A stretch of 64,000 nucleotides of DNA from positions 186,001-250,000 of the forward strand of contig NZ_JARDUA010000003.1 in the NCBI RefSeq assembly GCF_029360645.1, written 5' to 3'. Of this stretch, positions 23,687 through 32,468 are shown in pieces. The notes beneath the pieces were generated by a model. It saw nothing but the letters and a program-made list of their open reading frames with translations, did not search any database and was not told the DNA's origin. The DNA comes from Pontibacter litorisediminis (lineage in GTDB: Bacteria; Bacteroidota; Bacteroidia; Cytophagales; Hymenobacteraceae). The position numbers and the translations under genes are program-made. Numbering within the stretch: position 1 is the first letter of the stretch; every line of letters begins with the position of its first letter.

Positions 23687-23983
23687 ATGATACAGCGCAT
23701 CCCTAAAATATTCAGAAACTTCTACTTTATCGTTTCGCTTCTGTTTGTAGTATGGATGCTCTTCTTCGACTCCAATGACTTTGTAACGCAATACCAGATG
23801 CGCCACCAGCTTAGCGAGTTGGAGCGCGACAAGGAGCACTACCTGGAGAAAATGGCTGAGGTGGAGAAGGACCGGCGAGAGCTGATGGGCAACCCGGAAC
23901 TGCTTGAAAAATTCGCCCGCGAAAAATACCTGATGAAACGCCCGAACGAGGATGTGTTCATCATTGTGCCGAAGGAGGAGTAG
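23687..23983 (+). CDS. FtsB/DivIC-like septum formation protein
   Basis: 98 residues: a short cytoplasmic N terminus, one membrane helix (about residues 10-28, FYFIVSLLFVVWMLFF), then a coiled coil (ELERDKEHYLEKMAEVEKDRREL) and a short conserved end with 'EKFAREKYLMKRPNEDVFII'. This is the architecture of FtsB/DivIC, which bridges FtsL and FtsQ in the divisome. In Bacteroidota this gene is commonly found downstream of eno, as here. Which family name is right cannot be settled by eye. Confidence 0.88.
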   Translation: MIQRIPKIFRNFYFIVSLLFVVWMLFFDSNDFVTQYQMRHQLSELERDKEHYLEKMAEVEKDRRELMGNPELLEKFAREKYLMKRPNEDVFIIVPKEE

Positions 23984-24054
23984 GCAATAGAGTTAAGAGA
24001 TAAAAGTTTAGAGTGAGGAGTTGGCAGAGCTGCTCTGGAGTTTAGAACGTTCGT

Positions 24055-24831
24055 ATGACTTGGCCACTGGACCTGTTTCTGTTTACTATTGTGATGATGT
24101 TCCTATGGGGGCTCATACTACAAAAAGTGAGCAGGAGTAACGCCGCTAAAGTCGTCGTGCTAGGCAATGTTGCAGTTTATATTCTTTATACTTTTTACTT
24201 TTTTAAGCCTTTCTTTGATATAGAGGCAGGCAGGGGTGGTGGCGCCTTTGCAGCCGGAATATATATTTACATACTTACGCCGCTGCATCTTTTAGCAGTA
24301 TACTTCGCTGTACTAATTTTTAATAATTTCAGGGATATAGCTTGGTTAAAGCAAATATTAACCTTTGTTGTTCTACCTGCGATGGCCATTGCTTTTGGCT
24401 ACAGCTTTGCCGTAAAGCAGCAGGAAATAGCAGATGATAAACAGCAACAGTATTTTTCAGAACTGAATAAGAGACTGGAACAGGAGGAGATTAGCAACAG
24501 CAGATCAGAGGCAGACTTTGAAAGATTCATATCTCGCTTTGTGTCAGATTCTGCCTTCCAACTGGATCATATGCGCCTGCCGTTACCGGAGTTCTATCTT
24601 ACGTCAGAGCTAACAACTGATACCGTCAACCATTATTATGAGCATGCTGTTCCTTATTTTTTAAAGGGTGGAGGTGCAGGATACTTTATTTATGATGACT
24701 GGGAGAATAATGAGATAGTTTCGTCTAAAAGAACTTTGGTTGTAAATGAAAATGGTTGGCGTGTACACTATCACTTCAGCTATGACGGGAAATGGAAGCT
24801 TGTAGAGATCCAGAAGTATAAACCCCACTAA
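24055..24831 (+). CDS. Unknown protein with four membrane helices and a soluble C-terminal domain
   Basis: 258 residues; I do not recognise the family. Four hydrophobic segments lie at about 5-23, 33-51, 64-89 and 98-120. They are followed by a charged helical stretch (KQQEIADDKQQQYFSELNKRL) and a soluble domain of about 110 residues ending in 'GKWKLVEIQKYKPH', which resembles a beta-rich extracytoplasmic domain. The base composition is clearly more AT-rich than eno or hscA beside it, so it may be a younger acquisition. It stands alone on the + strand between the ftsB-like gene and hscA. Confidence 0.7.
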   Translation: MTWPLDLFLFTIVMMFLWGLILQKVSRSNAAKVVVLGNVAVYILYTFYFFKPFFDIEAGRGGGAFAAGIYIYILTPLHLLAVYFAVLIFNNFRDIAWLKQILTFVVLPAMAIAFGYSFAVKQQEIADDKQQQYFSELNKRLEQEEISNSRSEADFERFISRFVSDSAFQLDHMRLPLPEFYLTSELTTDTVNHYYEHAVPYFLKGGGAGYFIYDDWENNEIVSSKRTLVVNENGWRVHYHFSYDGKWKLVEIQKYKPH

Positions 24832-24871
24832 CCTCATTCCCCTCAAAACAAATCCCTCCCCAAATAATTTG

Positions 24872-24879
24872 TAACTTTG
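24872..24879 (+). promoter_or_regulatory. -7 promoter element before the Hsp70 gene
   Basis: TAACTTTG at 24872-24879, 51 bases before the start codon, matches TAnnTTTG. No clear TTTG at the -33 spacing was found. Confidence 0.5.
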
Positions 24880-24930
24880 TAGTATAGCGCCGCCGCCGAT
24901 TGGTGGCGGGCTCACGTAAATACAGATACT

Positions 24931-26796
24931 ATGGCAAAAGTTGCAATAAACCTTTCTACCGGATCTCTTCAGCAGGAAGAGGTAATTGTAGGTATAGATT
25001 TAGGAACGACCAACAGCTTGGTGGCCTATATCCATCCTGAGGACAAAAAGCCGATCGCGATAAACGACCAGGGCCGCGGCTCCATTGTGCCGTCGGTGGT
25101 GCATTTCACGCAGCAAGGCGAAACGATAGTCGGCACTGAGGCAAAAGAATACCTGATCACCGATCCGGCTAACACTATTTACTCTGTAAAGCGCCTGTTG
25201 GGCAAGTCGTACAAAGACCTGGGCGAGCACAAGGATTTTTTCGGGTATAAGATCATTGACGATGACTCTGAAGGACTAGTGAAGATCCGTGTGAAGGACA
25301 AGTTCTACTCTCCGATAGAGCTGTCGGCGGAGATACTGAAGGAACTGCGCGAGCGTGCGGAGCATTCCCTGAAAACGCCTGTGAACCGCGCCGTGATCAC
25401 GGTGCCGGCCTACTTCAACGACTCACAGCGCCAGGCTACCCGCGATGCCGGCAAACTAGCCGGGCTGGAGGTGCTACGCATCGTGAATGAGCCTACCGCC
25501 GCAGCGTTGGCTTACGGTATAGGCATAGACCCGAACGAGGAGAAAACGGTGGCTGTGTATGACCTGGGCGGAGGTACGTTTGATATCTCTATCCTGAGCA
25601 TCCACCAGGGTATTTTTGAGGTACTCTCTACCAACGGCGATACTTACCTGGGCGGCGATGACTTTGACCGAGCCATTATCAACCACTGGATTCAGGAGAA
25701 CCAGCTGCTTGCCGATACCGTGAACCAGGACAAGCACCTGTTGCAGGAACTGCGCCTGAAAGCAGAAGAAGCGAAGAGAACACTAAGCGCGCAGGAAGTG
25801 TACACCGGCACCATCAACAGCACCATAGACTGCCACATTGAGCGCCATAAGTTTGAGGCCCTGATCGCCCCGGTCATTGCCCGCACCGTTGACAGCTGCA
25901 AGCAGGCGATGGCTGATGCTAAGCTGCAGCCGGAGCAGATCGATGCCGTGATCATGGTGGGCGGCTCTACACGCGTGCCGATGGTGTACGAGGCGGTATC
26001 GGAGTTCTTCGGCAAACCAGCCAACAATCAGCTGAATCCGGATGAGGTAGTAGCCTTGGGCGCCGCCATTCAGGCCGACATCCTGGCGGGTAACCGTAAA
26101 GACATCCTGTTGCTGGACGTGACCCCGCTCACGTTGGGTATCGAAACCATGGGAGGTCTCATGGACCCGATCATCCCCAGAAACTCTAAAATACCGACTA
26201 AAGCAGGCCGCCAGTACACGACCTCTGTGGACGGGCAGGTGAACATGAAGATATCGGTGTATCAGGGCGAGCGCGATGTGGTGAAGGAAAACCGCAAGCT
26301 GGCCGAGTTCGACCTGAAAGGCATACCTGCCATGCCGGCGGGCTTCCCGAAGGTGGACGTGAACTTTATTCTGAACGCCGACGGTATCCTGAAAGTAGAG
26401 GCCGTTGAGTTGCGCTCCGGAGTGCGCCAGGAGGTGGAGGTGAAGCCGCAGTATGGCCTCACCGACCAGCAGGTGGAGCAGATGCTGATGGACTCCATTA
26501 TGCATGCCAAGGATGACGTGGCCACGCGCATGCAGATAGAGGCACGCACCACAGCCGAGCAGATGCTGTACCAGGTGGAGCGCTTTGTTGAAAAGAACGG
26601 GCAACACCTGGCGGCGGAAGAAATAAACCTGACCCGCGAAAACGTGCAGAAGCTGAAGGATGTGTTGGCAGCCGGCGGCGACAAGGACGCTATCTATGCC
26701 GCCATAGACAGGCTGGAGGAGCAGACAAGTCCGTTTGCCGAGCGTGTGATGCAAATCTCGATCAAGCAGGCGATGGCCGGTAAGAAGATTGAGTAG
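24931..26796 (+). CDS. hscA: Hsp70-family chaperone, HscA-like
   Basis: 621 residues. The Hsp70 ATPase domain starts with 'IVGIDLGTTNSLVAY' at about residues 19-33, preceded by an N-terminal extension of about 18 residues as in HscA, not the short DnaK start. 'VYDLGGGTFDISIL' and 'VGGSTRVPMV' complete the nucleotide site; the substrate-binding domain follows. It lacks the long DnaK C-terminal lid tail. HscA works with HscB and IscU in iron-sulfur cluster assembly, but no isc genes are in the window, so the assignment rests on length and sequence type. It contains none of the AAGTATA motifs common around it. Confidence 0.8.
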   Translation: MAKVAINLSTGSLQQEEVIVGIDLGTTNSLVAYIHPEDKKPIAINDQGRGSIVPSVVHFTQQGETIVGTEAKEYLITDPANTIYSVKRLLGKSYKDLGEHKDFFGYKIIDDDSEGLVKIRVKDKFYSPIELSAEILKELRERAEHSLKTPVNRAVITVPAYFNDSQRQATRDAGKLAGLEVLRIVNEPTAAALAYGIGIDPNEEKTVAVYDLGGGTFDISILSIHQGIFEVLSTNGDTYLGGDDFDRAIINHWIQENQLLADTVNQDKHLLQELRLKAEEAKRTLSAQEVYTGTINSTIDCHIERHKFEALIAPVIARTVDSCKQAMADAKLQPEQIDAVIMVGGSTRVPMVYEAVSEFFGKPANNQLNPDEVVALGAAIQADILAGNRKDILLLDVTPLTLGIETMGGLMDPIIPRNSKIPTKAGRQYTTSVDGQVNMKISVYQGERDVVKENRKLAEFDLKGIPAMPAGFPKVDVNFILNADGILKVEAVELRSGVRQEVEVKPQYGLTDQQVEQMLMDSIMHAKDDVATRMQIEARTTAEQMLYQVERFVEKNGQHLAAEEINLTRENVQKLKDVLAAGGDKDAIYAAIDRLEEQTSPFAERVMQISIKQAMAGKKIE

Positions 26797-26842
26797 CAGT
26801 GTCCATCAGCCTGAGCAAACAAGCAGGTTGGCATAAGTAGGA

Positions 26843-26879
26843 AAAGGGGCGCTGGCTATACTTTAGCCAGCGCCCCTTT
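26843..26879. terminator. Bidirectional terminator with AAGTATA-type loop
   Basis: A perfect 16-bp inverted repeat (26843-26858 with 26864-26879) with a 5-base loop lies between the convergent hscA and 26902 genes. A-rich and T-rich ends make it work in both directions. The loop together with the stem edge forms TATACTT (26857-26863). Confidence 0.92.
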
Positions 26880-26901
26880 CCATATGCTACAGTTGTTATT
26901 G

Positions 26902-27249
26902 CTATGGCTCCAGGGCCTGTAGCACAAACTGCAGTAGGTTAAAATTAAAGTATAGCAGCGTAACGGCCACGATCACCCCCACCATCACATTGGCGTAAGG
27001 CGCCTCCGCTTCGTGCACCTCCCGCACACCCCAGTAAATGTAGCTGATCAGGGCGAGCAGGGCGTAAAGCAGCAGCAGGATCGGAATTGCCAGGAGCACC
27101 TCCACAGAGGCGAAGCGCCAGAAGTAGTTCAGGCCAAGCCAGAAAAGGTTCAGCGTCCACGATACGACCAGCATGAGGATGCTGCGCCTGCCAGAATTGA
27201 GGCCAATCCCCCTGAAAAACCTTGCCGCAGCCGTACCTCCCCTTGCCAT
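26902..27249 (-). CDS. Small membrane protein of unknown function
   Basis: 115 residues with three likely membrane helices at about 23-43, 49-73 and 86-108 and a basic N terminus (ARFFRGIGLNSGRR). I do not recognise the family. It starts 11 bases after the stop of the Ldh2-type dehydrogenase and reads the same way, so the two probably form an operon. It ends before the shared terminator with hscA. Confidence 0.75.
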   Translation of the reverse strand: MARGGTAAARFFRGIGLNSGRRSILMLVVSWTLNLFWLGLNYFWRFASVEVLLAIPILLLLYALLALISYIYWGVREVHEAEAPYANVMVGVIVAVTLLYFNFNLLQFVLQALEP

Positions 27250-27260
27250 ACTTGCCTATA

Positions 27261-28328
27261 CTATAGTTGGATGTTAAATCGCTGGCCCAGCGCCTCCAGG
27301 TCGCGCTCTACTGGTGGCAGCAGCGGAATGCCCTGTATCAGGCGTATCTCCTCCATCTCACGCTCCGGGTCGCCGGGGATAAGTACGGCGCGCTCGCCTT
27401 TTACCACGTTTGCCTTGCGGAACGTTTCAATCCAATTATCCATGTGCCGCTTAAACTCATCGGCCGGCCGGAAAGCATCCACACGCATCGCGCCTAGAAA
27501 GTGGCCTATTCCTTCGCCGGGCAAGTTATTTGCTACGGGCAGGAAGGCAACGAACGGCGGCACCCACGGGCCGTAGTTGGCACCCGAGAGTACAGCCGAT
27601 AGAATGTCCACGATAGCCGAAAGCGCATAGCCCTTGTGGCTACCGTGGTCGCGGTCTGAGCCGAGAGGAAGCAGCGCGCCGCCGTCCTTCAACTCATTAG
27701 GGTTAGTGGACTCATAACCTTCCTTAGTCTGAATCCAGCCGGCTGGCGCCTTCTTCTCCTTGCGCTGCAAAATCTCCAGCTTGCCGTTAGCAGCGGCGGC
27801 AGTGGCCAGGTCGGCTACAAACGGCGGCTGTTCTTTGGCAGGCACAGCCACGGCAATTGGGTTGGTGCCCAGCATGCGGTCCGTAGAGAAGGTAGGGGCC
27901 ACCAGTGGCGAGGCGTTCGTCATGGCGATGCCGATCATGTCGTCGGCCAGCGCCTCCATGGCGTGGTAACCGGCAATACCGAAGTGGTTCGAGTTCTTGA
28001 CCGATACCCAGCCCGTGCCCACCTGCGTTGCCTTTTGCCTGGCAATGGCCATGGCACGCGGCGCCACGACCAGGCCAAGCCCGGCGTCGCCGTCTACAGT
28101 GGCGGTGCTGGGCGTTTCGTGCACCACGCGGATGTTCGGTTTAGGGTTGATGCGCCCTGCTTCCCACAGGCGCACATAGCCGCTCAGGCGGGCCACGCCA
28201 TGCGAGTCAACGCCCCGCAGGTCGGCGGCAAGCAGTACTTCGGCGGCCAGTCGGGCATCGTCCGCAGGGCAGCCCATGTGCAGGAACACCTCCTGCGTGA
28301 AGTTGAAAAGTTGTCGGTATGGGTACAT
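27261..28328 (-). CDS. Malate/lactate dehydrogenase, Ldh2 family
   Basis: 355 residues from the ATG at 28328; a TTG at 28355 could add nine residues. It matches the Ldh2/YlbC/YiaK family of NAD(P)-dependent 2-hydroxyacid dehydrogenases, which do not have a Rossmann fold. Diagnostic segments are 'GVDSHGVARL' (about 39-48), 'SVKNSNHFGIAGYH' (109-122) with the catalytic histidine, and 'SDRDHGSHKGYAL' with the conserved lysine. Substrate (malate, lactate, ureidoglycolate or other) cannot be read from sequence alone. Confidence 0.9.
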   Translation of the reverse strand: MYPYRQLFNFTQEVFLHMGCPADDARLAAEVLLAADLRGVDSHGVARLSGYVRLWEAGRINPKPNIRVVHETPSTATVDGDAGLGLVVAPRAMAIARQKATQVGTGWVSVKNSNHFGIAGYHAMEALADDMIGIAMTNASPLVAPTFSTDRMLGTNPIAVAVPAKEQPPFVADLATAAAANGKLEILQRKEKKAPAGWIQTKEGYESTNPNELKDGGALLPLGSDRDHGSHKGYALSAIVDILSAVLSGANYGPWVPPFVAFLPVANNLPGEGIGHFLGAMRVDAFRPADEFKRHMDNWIETFRKANVVKGERAVLIPGDPEREMEEIRLIQGIPLLPPVERDLEALGQRFNIQL

Positions 28329-28533
28329 GTAAGCGTCTACTGTTAAGGGTGGCAAATTACTAAAATATCAAACCAATGCCTTGGCTTATAGTTTGCCATC
28401 CCTCACATACGGCTGATACTTTAATTTACCGCCCGTTCACCCATAATATTTTATTTTTTCTATACTTTTCGGGAGGAAACGGTAAAACTGGAACAAGCTT
28501 TGCCTTGGCCTCAGAAAGCTAAGCCCCTGTACT

Positions 28534-30912
28534 ATGAAGAAAGCGCTACTACTTTTCGCCACTGCCCTCGCTGCCTTTGCCGCCGAGGCACAAACCAAGC
28601 TGCTGTTTGAGGAGAAGACTGCCGAAGCTTACCTGCTAAAGTATGGCTCTGGCTCCGGAAGCAGCCAGGCACAGCTTAACAGCATCATCAACATACTGAA
28701 AGAGCACCAGGTGACCACCCGCAGCGGCAGGCCACCCCGCACGCCAGAATTTACGCTCCGCTTTGAGCAGCAGGCACAGGTGGCAGATGCGGGGGACAAA
28801 CTGCAGCTAAAGGTGCAGGTGGCAAAGGTGCAGGTAAGCGGCAGCACCGACTACAAAGGCTTTGACCTAGGGGATGCCTTGCTGCCGGACAAGTATAAAG
28901 CAAAGGTACAGCTGCTGAATGCTAAGAACGAGGTAGTGCAGGTTTACGACCGCACCGTAACGCTGAAGCCTAACGGGGTGACGCTACTGGAGGAGCAGCT
29001 ACCAGACACTGCCGCTAACCCTGGCTATAAGCTACAGGTAGTGGAGGAGCAGGTGGAGTACACTGCCGTGGATGTGCAGCAGCTGCGGGAGCAACTGAAC
29101 CTGGTGCGCGCCTATTTTGCCGCCGATGCCAAAGTGCTGCAGGCTCTGAACGAAGTGGCGCTCGTACTGCCGGACGACATTGACCGCCTGCCCCTGCACG
29201 ACCGCAAGCTGCATGAGTTGGAGGAGCAGTACGAGTACCTGAAAAAAGAGAATTATACCGAAAAGCTTAATCTGAAGCAGCAGGATCCGCAACGCCTGAA
29301 ATATAAAATGGAGCAGCTCGGGCAGGTGCTGGGGGAGCGCCGAAAGGCGATCAACTATACCTTGGCCACCATTCATGAGCATTTCTACAACCGGGGCGTG
29401 AGCCTGCTGAACAATGGCAATGCCTCGGTGGCACAGACATACTTTGCCAAGTCGGTGGAGGCAAACCCGAACTTTGCCCCGGCGCATGTACAGCTGGCCC
29501 GCATCGACCTGCGCAACGGCTACATCCACGAAGCTACTAACCGCACCCGCGATGTGCTCACCCGCATGCGCGTGGACCCACAAACCGAGCAAATGGCCCT
29601 GGCCCTGGCCCACGACATCTACGCGGCCCACATCACTGAGGGGAACCGCTTTACCACCCGTGGCGAGTACAGCTATGCCCTGGAGGCTTACGCCGAAGCG
29701 CGTGACCTGTTCAGCACCATTGGCGGGCTGCGCTGCAGCATGCAGGCGCTGAACGACGGGGAGGCCCGGGCTGCAAACGGCGTGTACCGAAGTATGGTGG
29801 AGAATGGTACACGCCTGTTGTCGCGCCACGATTTGCAGGAGGCGGAGCGGGTGGCGCAGGAGGCATTGGGCTTCCAGCGGGAGTATGATTACGTGCTGCA
29901 CAACGCCACCGAGGCCAATGATTTGCTGAACCAGGTTAAGTTTCAGTACTACCTGGGCTTTATAGATGAGGGCAAGCGCTTCCTGGCGCAGCAGAACCAC
30001 CGCGCGGCGCTGGGGCAGTTTGAGGAGGCGCTGGCGCTGGAGCAGCAGTATACTTTCAGGCCAGTGCAGGAACTGCGGCAGCTGTCGCAGAGGGCGGCTA
30101 AACCGGTGCTGCTGGCCATGCTGAGCGAAGGCTATGAGCAGGCAATGCAGAACAGGCTGGGCAACGCCCGCCAGACCGCCGCCGATGCCACGGCCATGCA
30201 GGAGCGCTTTGCGTTGGTACAGGATGTGGAGGTGCAAAGCAAGTACAGGCTGCTGCGCGAGCGCATCTTTACCCAGGAGTGTGTGAACACACAGGCTGCT
30301 TATGACAAACATTTCCAGAACGCGCAGGCGCTGGTGCGGGAGAAGAAGTTCATTGCAGCAGACCAGGCTTACGAAGCTGCCATCAAAGCAGCTGAGGGCA
30401 TGTCGGAGTGTGGCGTGGCAACGTTTACGGCAACAGACGGCAGAGCTGCCATTGCCGCCGCCGCTAATTACCAGCGCAAGCTGGAGGAGACCAGCCGGCT
30501 GATCAGCAGGAATAAGTATAGCGAGGCAATTCTGAAGTATGAGGAAGCAAGAACATACTACCTGGCGCAGCAGGTAAATAAGTTCGGGCTGGACCATATC
30601 TCCCTCTTCAACTTCGCCAAAGATCATCCAAAGCTACCTTTCACAGCAGCTGTGGTAGGCCATTATGCGAATGAGGGGGAAGAGCAGGTGTCTGTTCAGC
30701 TGTTATCGGTGCTGCTGGAGAAGGGCTACCGCAAAGGCAAAACCAAGAAGGTGCAGCAGCAACTGGGGCAGCAGCTGGCGCTGAAAGATGTGCAGCAAGG
30801 GCAGCTGCAGGATGCTAAAATATTATCTGTAAAGTATAGCCAGAACAACCGGGCACTGAAGCAGCTGAAGAAAGCCTACGAGAAGGAGCGGAAGCGGCTG
30901 GCGAAAGGTTAA
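28534..30912 (+). CDS. Secreted or periplasmic TPR-repeat protein
   Basis: 792 residues. A signal peptide (MKKALLLFATALAAFAAEAQ) starts the protein. The N-terminal 200 residues are beta-rich with repeated 'KLQLKVQVAKVQV'-type strands. From about residue 270 to the end it is helical, with tandem TPR-like units such as 'FYNRGVSLLNNGNASVAQTY' and 'EANPNFAPAHVQLARIDLRNG', many with an alternating Ala/Tyr/Gln pattern. It is probably an export or cell-envelope scaffold, but no precise role can be given. It is divergent from the dehydrogenase and followed by a repeat-rich intergenic region. A long open frame on the opposite strand (29032-30627) is a composition shadow. Confidence 0.85.
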   Translation: MKKALLLFATALAAFAAEAQTKLLFEEKTAEAYLLKYGSGSGSSQAQLNSIINILKEHQVTTRSGRPPRTPEFTLRFEQQAQVADAGDKLQLKVQVAKVQVSGSTDYKGFDLGDALLPDKYKAKVQLLNAKNEVVQVYDRTVTLKPNGVTLLEEQLPDTAANPGYKLQVVEEQVEYTAVDVQQLREQLNLVRAYFAADAKVLQALNEVALVLPDDIDRLPLHDRKLHELEEQYEYLKKENYTEKLNLKQQDPQRLKYKMEQLGQVLGERRKAINYTLATIHEHFYNRGVSLLNNGNASVAQTYFAKSVEANPNFAPAHVQLARIDLRNGYIHEATNRTRDVLTRMRVDPQTEQMALALAHDIYAAHITEGNRFTTRGEYSYALEAYAEARDLFSTIGGLRCSMQALNDGEARAANGVYRSMVENGTRLLSRHDLQEAERVAQEALGFQREYDYVLHNATEANDLLNQVKFQYYLGFIDEGKRFLAQQNHRAALGQFEEALALEQQYTFRPVQELRQLSQRAAKPVLLAMLSEGYEQAMQNRLGNARQTAADATAMQERFALVQDVEVQSKYRLLRERIFTQECVNTQAAYDKHFQNAQALVREKKFIAADQAYEAAIKAAEGMSECGVATFTATDGRAAIAAAANYQRKLEETSRLISRNKYSEAILKYEEARTYYLAQQVNKFGLDHISLFNFAKDHPKLPFTAAVVGHYANEGEEQVSVQLLSVLLEKGYRKGKTKKVQQQLGQQLALKDVQQGQLQDAKILSVKYSQNNRALKQLKKAYEKERKRLAKG

Positions 30913-30931
30913 GTTTTCAGTAGCCTTGTGT

Positions 30932-31226
30932 CTTTCTTAGCCACTGCTTTTTGCAACTGGAGCCAAGCTATACTTTCTAACTACTGCTGATCCTCGGCCT
31001 TACAACCTGCTCGTTTCATTTCTGGCTTTGGCTCCCTCAGCCCGGGAGGGCTCGTCCTGGGGGTAGGGGCCCTCGATAAGGGCATCGCGCGGTGTACATT
31101 TCCTTTGCTCCTGCGTCGCAATTTCGCTAAAGCGAAACCAGAAATCTACAAGGCGCTCTTTTTCGAGGGCCCCTACCCCCACCCAAGGGCTGGGATCAGA
31201 TTCGATAGCCACGGCTGACGGAGCTT
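30932..31226 (-). repeat. Long dispersed intergenic repeat, copy A (inverted relative to copy B)
   Basis: Read on the - strand this segment shares an ordered series of blocks with 35881-36140: GTTCAAGCTCCGTC, CCCAG..TTGGG, GCGCCT, TTGCGACG.AGGAGCAAAGGA, CGCGATGCCC, GACGAGCCCT, ATGAAACGAGCAGGTTGTAA and AGCAG.GGCTAAG. Small indels separate the blocks. A 70-codon open frame inside it (31000-31212, -) looks like a by-product of the repeat. Confidence 0.85.
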
Positions 31227-31231
31227 GAACT

Positions 31232-31467
31232 AAGTCCCCCTTTGAAGGGGGCAGGGGGATGATAATCGCCTGCAGGCGCTCACTCTCCTGTTTTTAGGAG
31301 AGATTTGGGGAGAGGTAAAAATCCCCTCTCGGGAGGGGCAGGGGTGGGTTTACACCTGTAGGGACAGGTCGTGACCTGTCCGGGCTATACCAGCTGCAAT
31401 GAAACTTATACTTTTGCCTTGGTAGTGTCAGACTCCCCTCCTTAGACAAGGAGGGGCAGGGGTGGTT
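31232..31467. repeat. Cluster of small GC-rich hairpin repeats (rest of the 561-base gap 30913-31473)
   Basis: Four related elements share the plan 'pyrimidine arm, short loop, purine arm, (C)AGGGG(T)GG': 31232-31260, 31281-31315, 31321-31351 and 31432-31467. The last is CCCCTCC..GGAGGGG followed by CAGGGGTGGTT. Between them lies the perfect dyad GGACAGGTC-GT-GACCTGTCC (31362-31381). No gene is seen in the gap. Similar elements are at 35822-35843 and 53015-53045. Confidence 0.85.
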
Positions 31468-31473
31468 AGATAT

Positions 31474-32415
31474 CTACTTCCGCTCCTGCAGCATCTCATA
31501 CAGTACGCCCTCTTTCAGCGCGTACGAGGAAACCCGGATCTCCTGCAGCTTATACTGCTGTAGCACAAAATCCACGGCTATACTTGCCAGCACAATCATG
31601 TCCACGCGCATTTCCAGCATGACTGGGATGGCCAATCGCTCGTCGTGGTTCTTGCGGAGCAGATCCTGGTGCATGCTGTAGTAATCTTCTATAGCCAGAG
31701 CGGAGGCAGGTGGTATACTTTGCTGGCGCGACGTGTCGCCGTGGCGGAGAGCGTTGATGTCGCAGAGGGTGTCGAAGGTGCCGGAGGAGCCTACAAGTAT
31801 AGTGGGTTTATACTTGGCCACGGCGGCGGTTAATGGCTGAAGCTTTTCTTCGAGGTATGTTTTTTCGGCGGCTATACTTTCGGCTGGTATCGGATCCTGG
31901 GTAAAGAACTTGTCCATGAGGCGCTGTGCCCCTAACTCGAAGCTTTGCTTCCAAAAGATCTCATTTTGGTTGCAGATGATGAACTCCACGCTGCCGCCAC
32001 CAATGTCCATGATCATCGCCGTCTGCTCGTCCAGCACACCGGCGAAGCGCACACCGTAGTAGATCAGTTCGGCCTCGCGGGCACCGTTTATCACTTCTAC
32101 CTGAATGTCGGTCTGCTTAAAAATGTCCTTCACAAAATCATCGCCGTTGCTGGCGTTGCGCACCATGCTGGTGGCCATGGCCCGAACAGTTTTCGCCCCA
32201 AACTCATCAATGATTCTTCGGAACTCACGCAGGGTTTTCAGGGCACGCTCTGATGCCTCGGCCGTAATAGCTCCGTTGCTGATACCGCCCTGGCCCAGCC
32301 GCACGGGCACTTTGGTCTTGTAAAGCTCCGTAAGCTGGCCCTGTTCATCCACCTCCGTTACCAGCAGGTGAAAGGTGTTGGTGCCCATGTCGATTAGTGC
32401 GAGGCGGTTGGTCAT
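31474..32415 (-). CDS. Ppx/GppA family exopolyphosphatase or pppGpp phosphatase
   Basis: 313 residues, the short single-module form of the Ppx/GppA family, an ASKHA-fold phosphatase that cleaves polyphosphate or guanosine pentaphosphate. 'LALIDMGTNTFHLLV' (residues 5-19) and 'AMIMDIGGGSVEFII' are the two phosphate-binding loops. The C-terminal HD-like part of long forms is absent. Which substrate it uses cannot be told. Five AAGTATA-type motifs fall in this gene. It is the last gene of a - strand run after the methyltransferase and the Abi gene. Confidence 0.93.
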   Translation of the reverse strand: MTNRLALIDMGTNTFHLLVTEVDEQGQLTELYKTKVPVRLGQGGISNGAITAEASERALKTLREFRRIIDEFGAKTVRAMATSMVRNASNGDDFVKDIFKQTDIQVEVINGAREAELIYYGVRFAGVLDEQTAMIMDIGGGSVEFIICNQNEIFWKQSFELGAQRLMDKFFTQDPIPAESIAAEKTYLEEKLQPLTAAVAKYKPTILVGSSGTFDTLCDINALRHGDTSRQQSIPPASALAIEDYYSMHQDLLRKNHDERLAIPVMLEMRVDMIVLASIAVDFVLQQYKLQEIRVSSYALKEGVLYEMLQERK

Positions 32416-32468
32416 AAAGGATTGATTTTATTTTTAAAGTATAATTCAAGATGAGGTAATTAATTACT

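Noticed and set aside
25783..26754. Antisense open frame (323 codons) opposite hscA
   Set aside because: Same shadow effect in a GC-rich gene; no domain.
29032..30627. Long antisense open frame (531 codons) opposite the TPR protein
   Set aside because: Composition (Leu/Gln/His/Val-rich) mirrors the Gln/Ala-rich sense gene; no start signal or known domain.
31000..31212. 70-codon open frame on the - strand in the repeat region
   Set aside because: It lies wholly in the long repeat and its frame is not kept in copy B.
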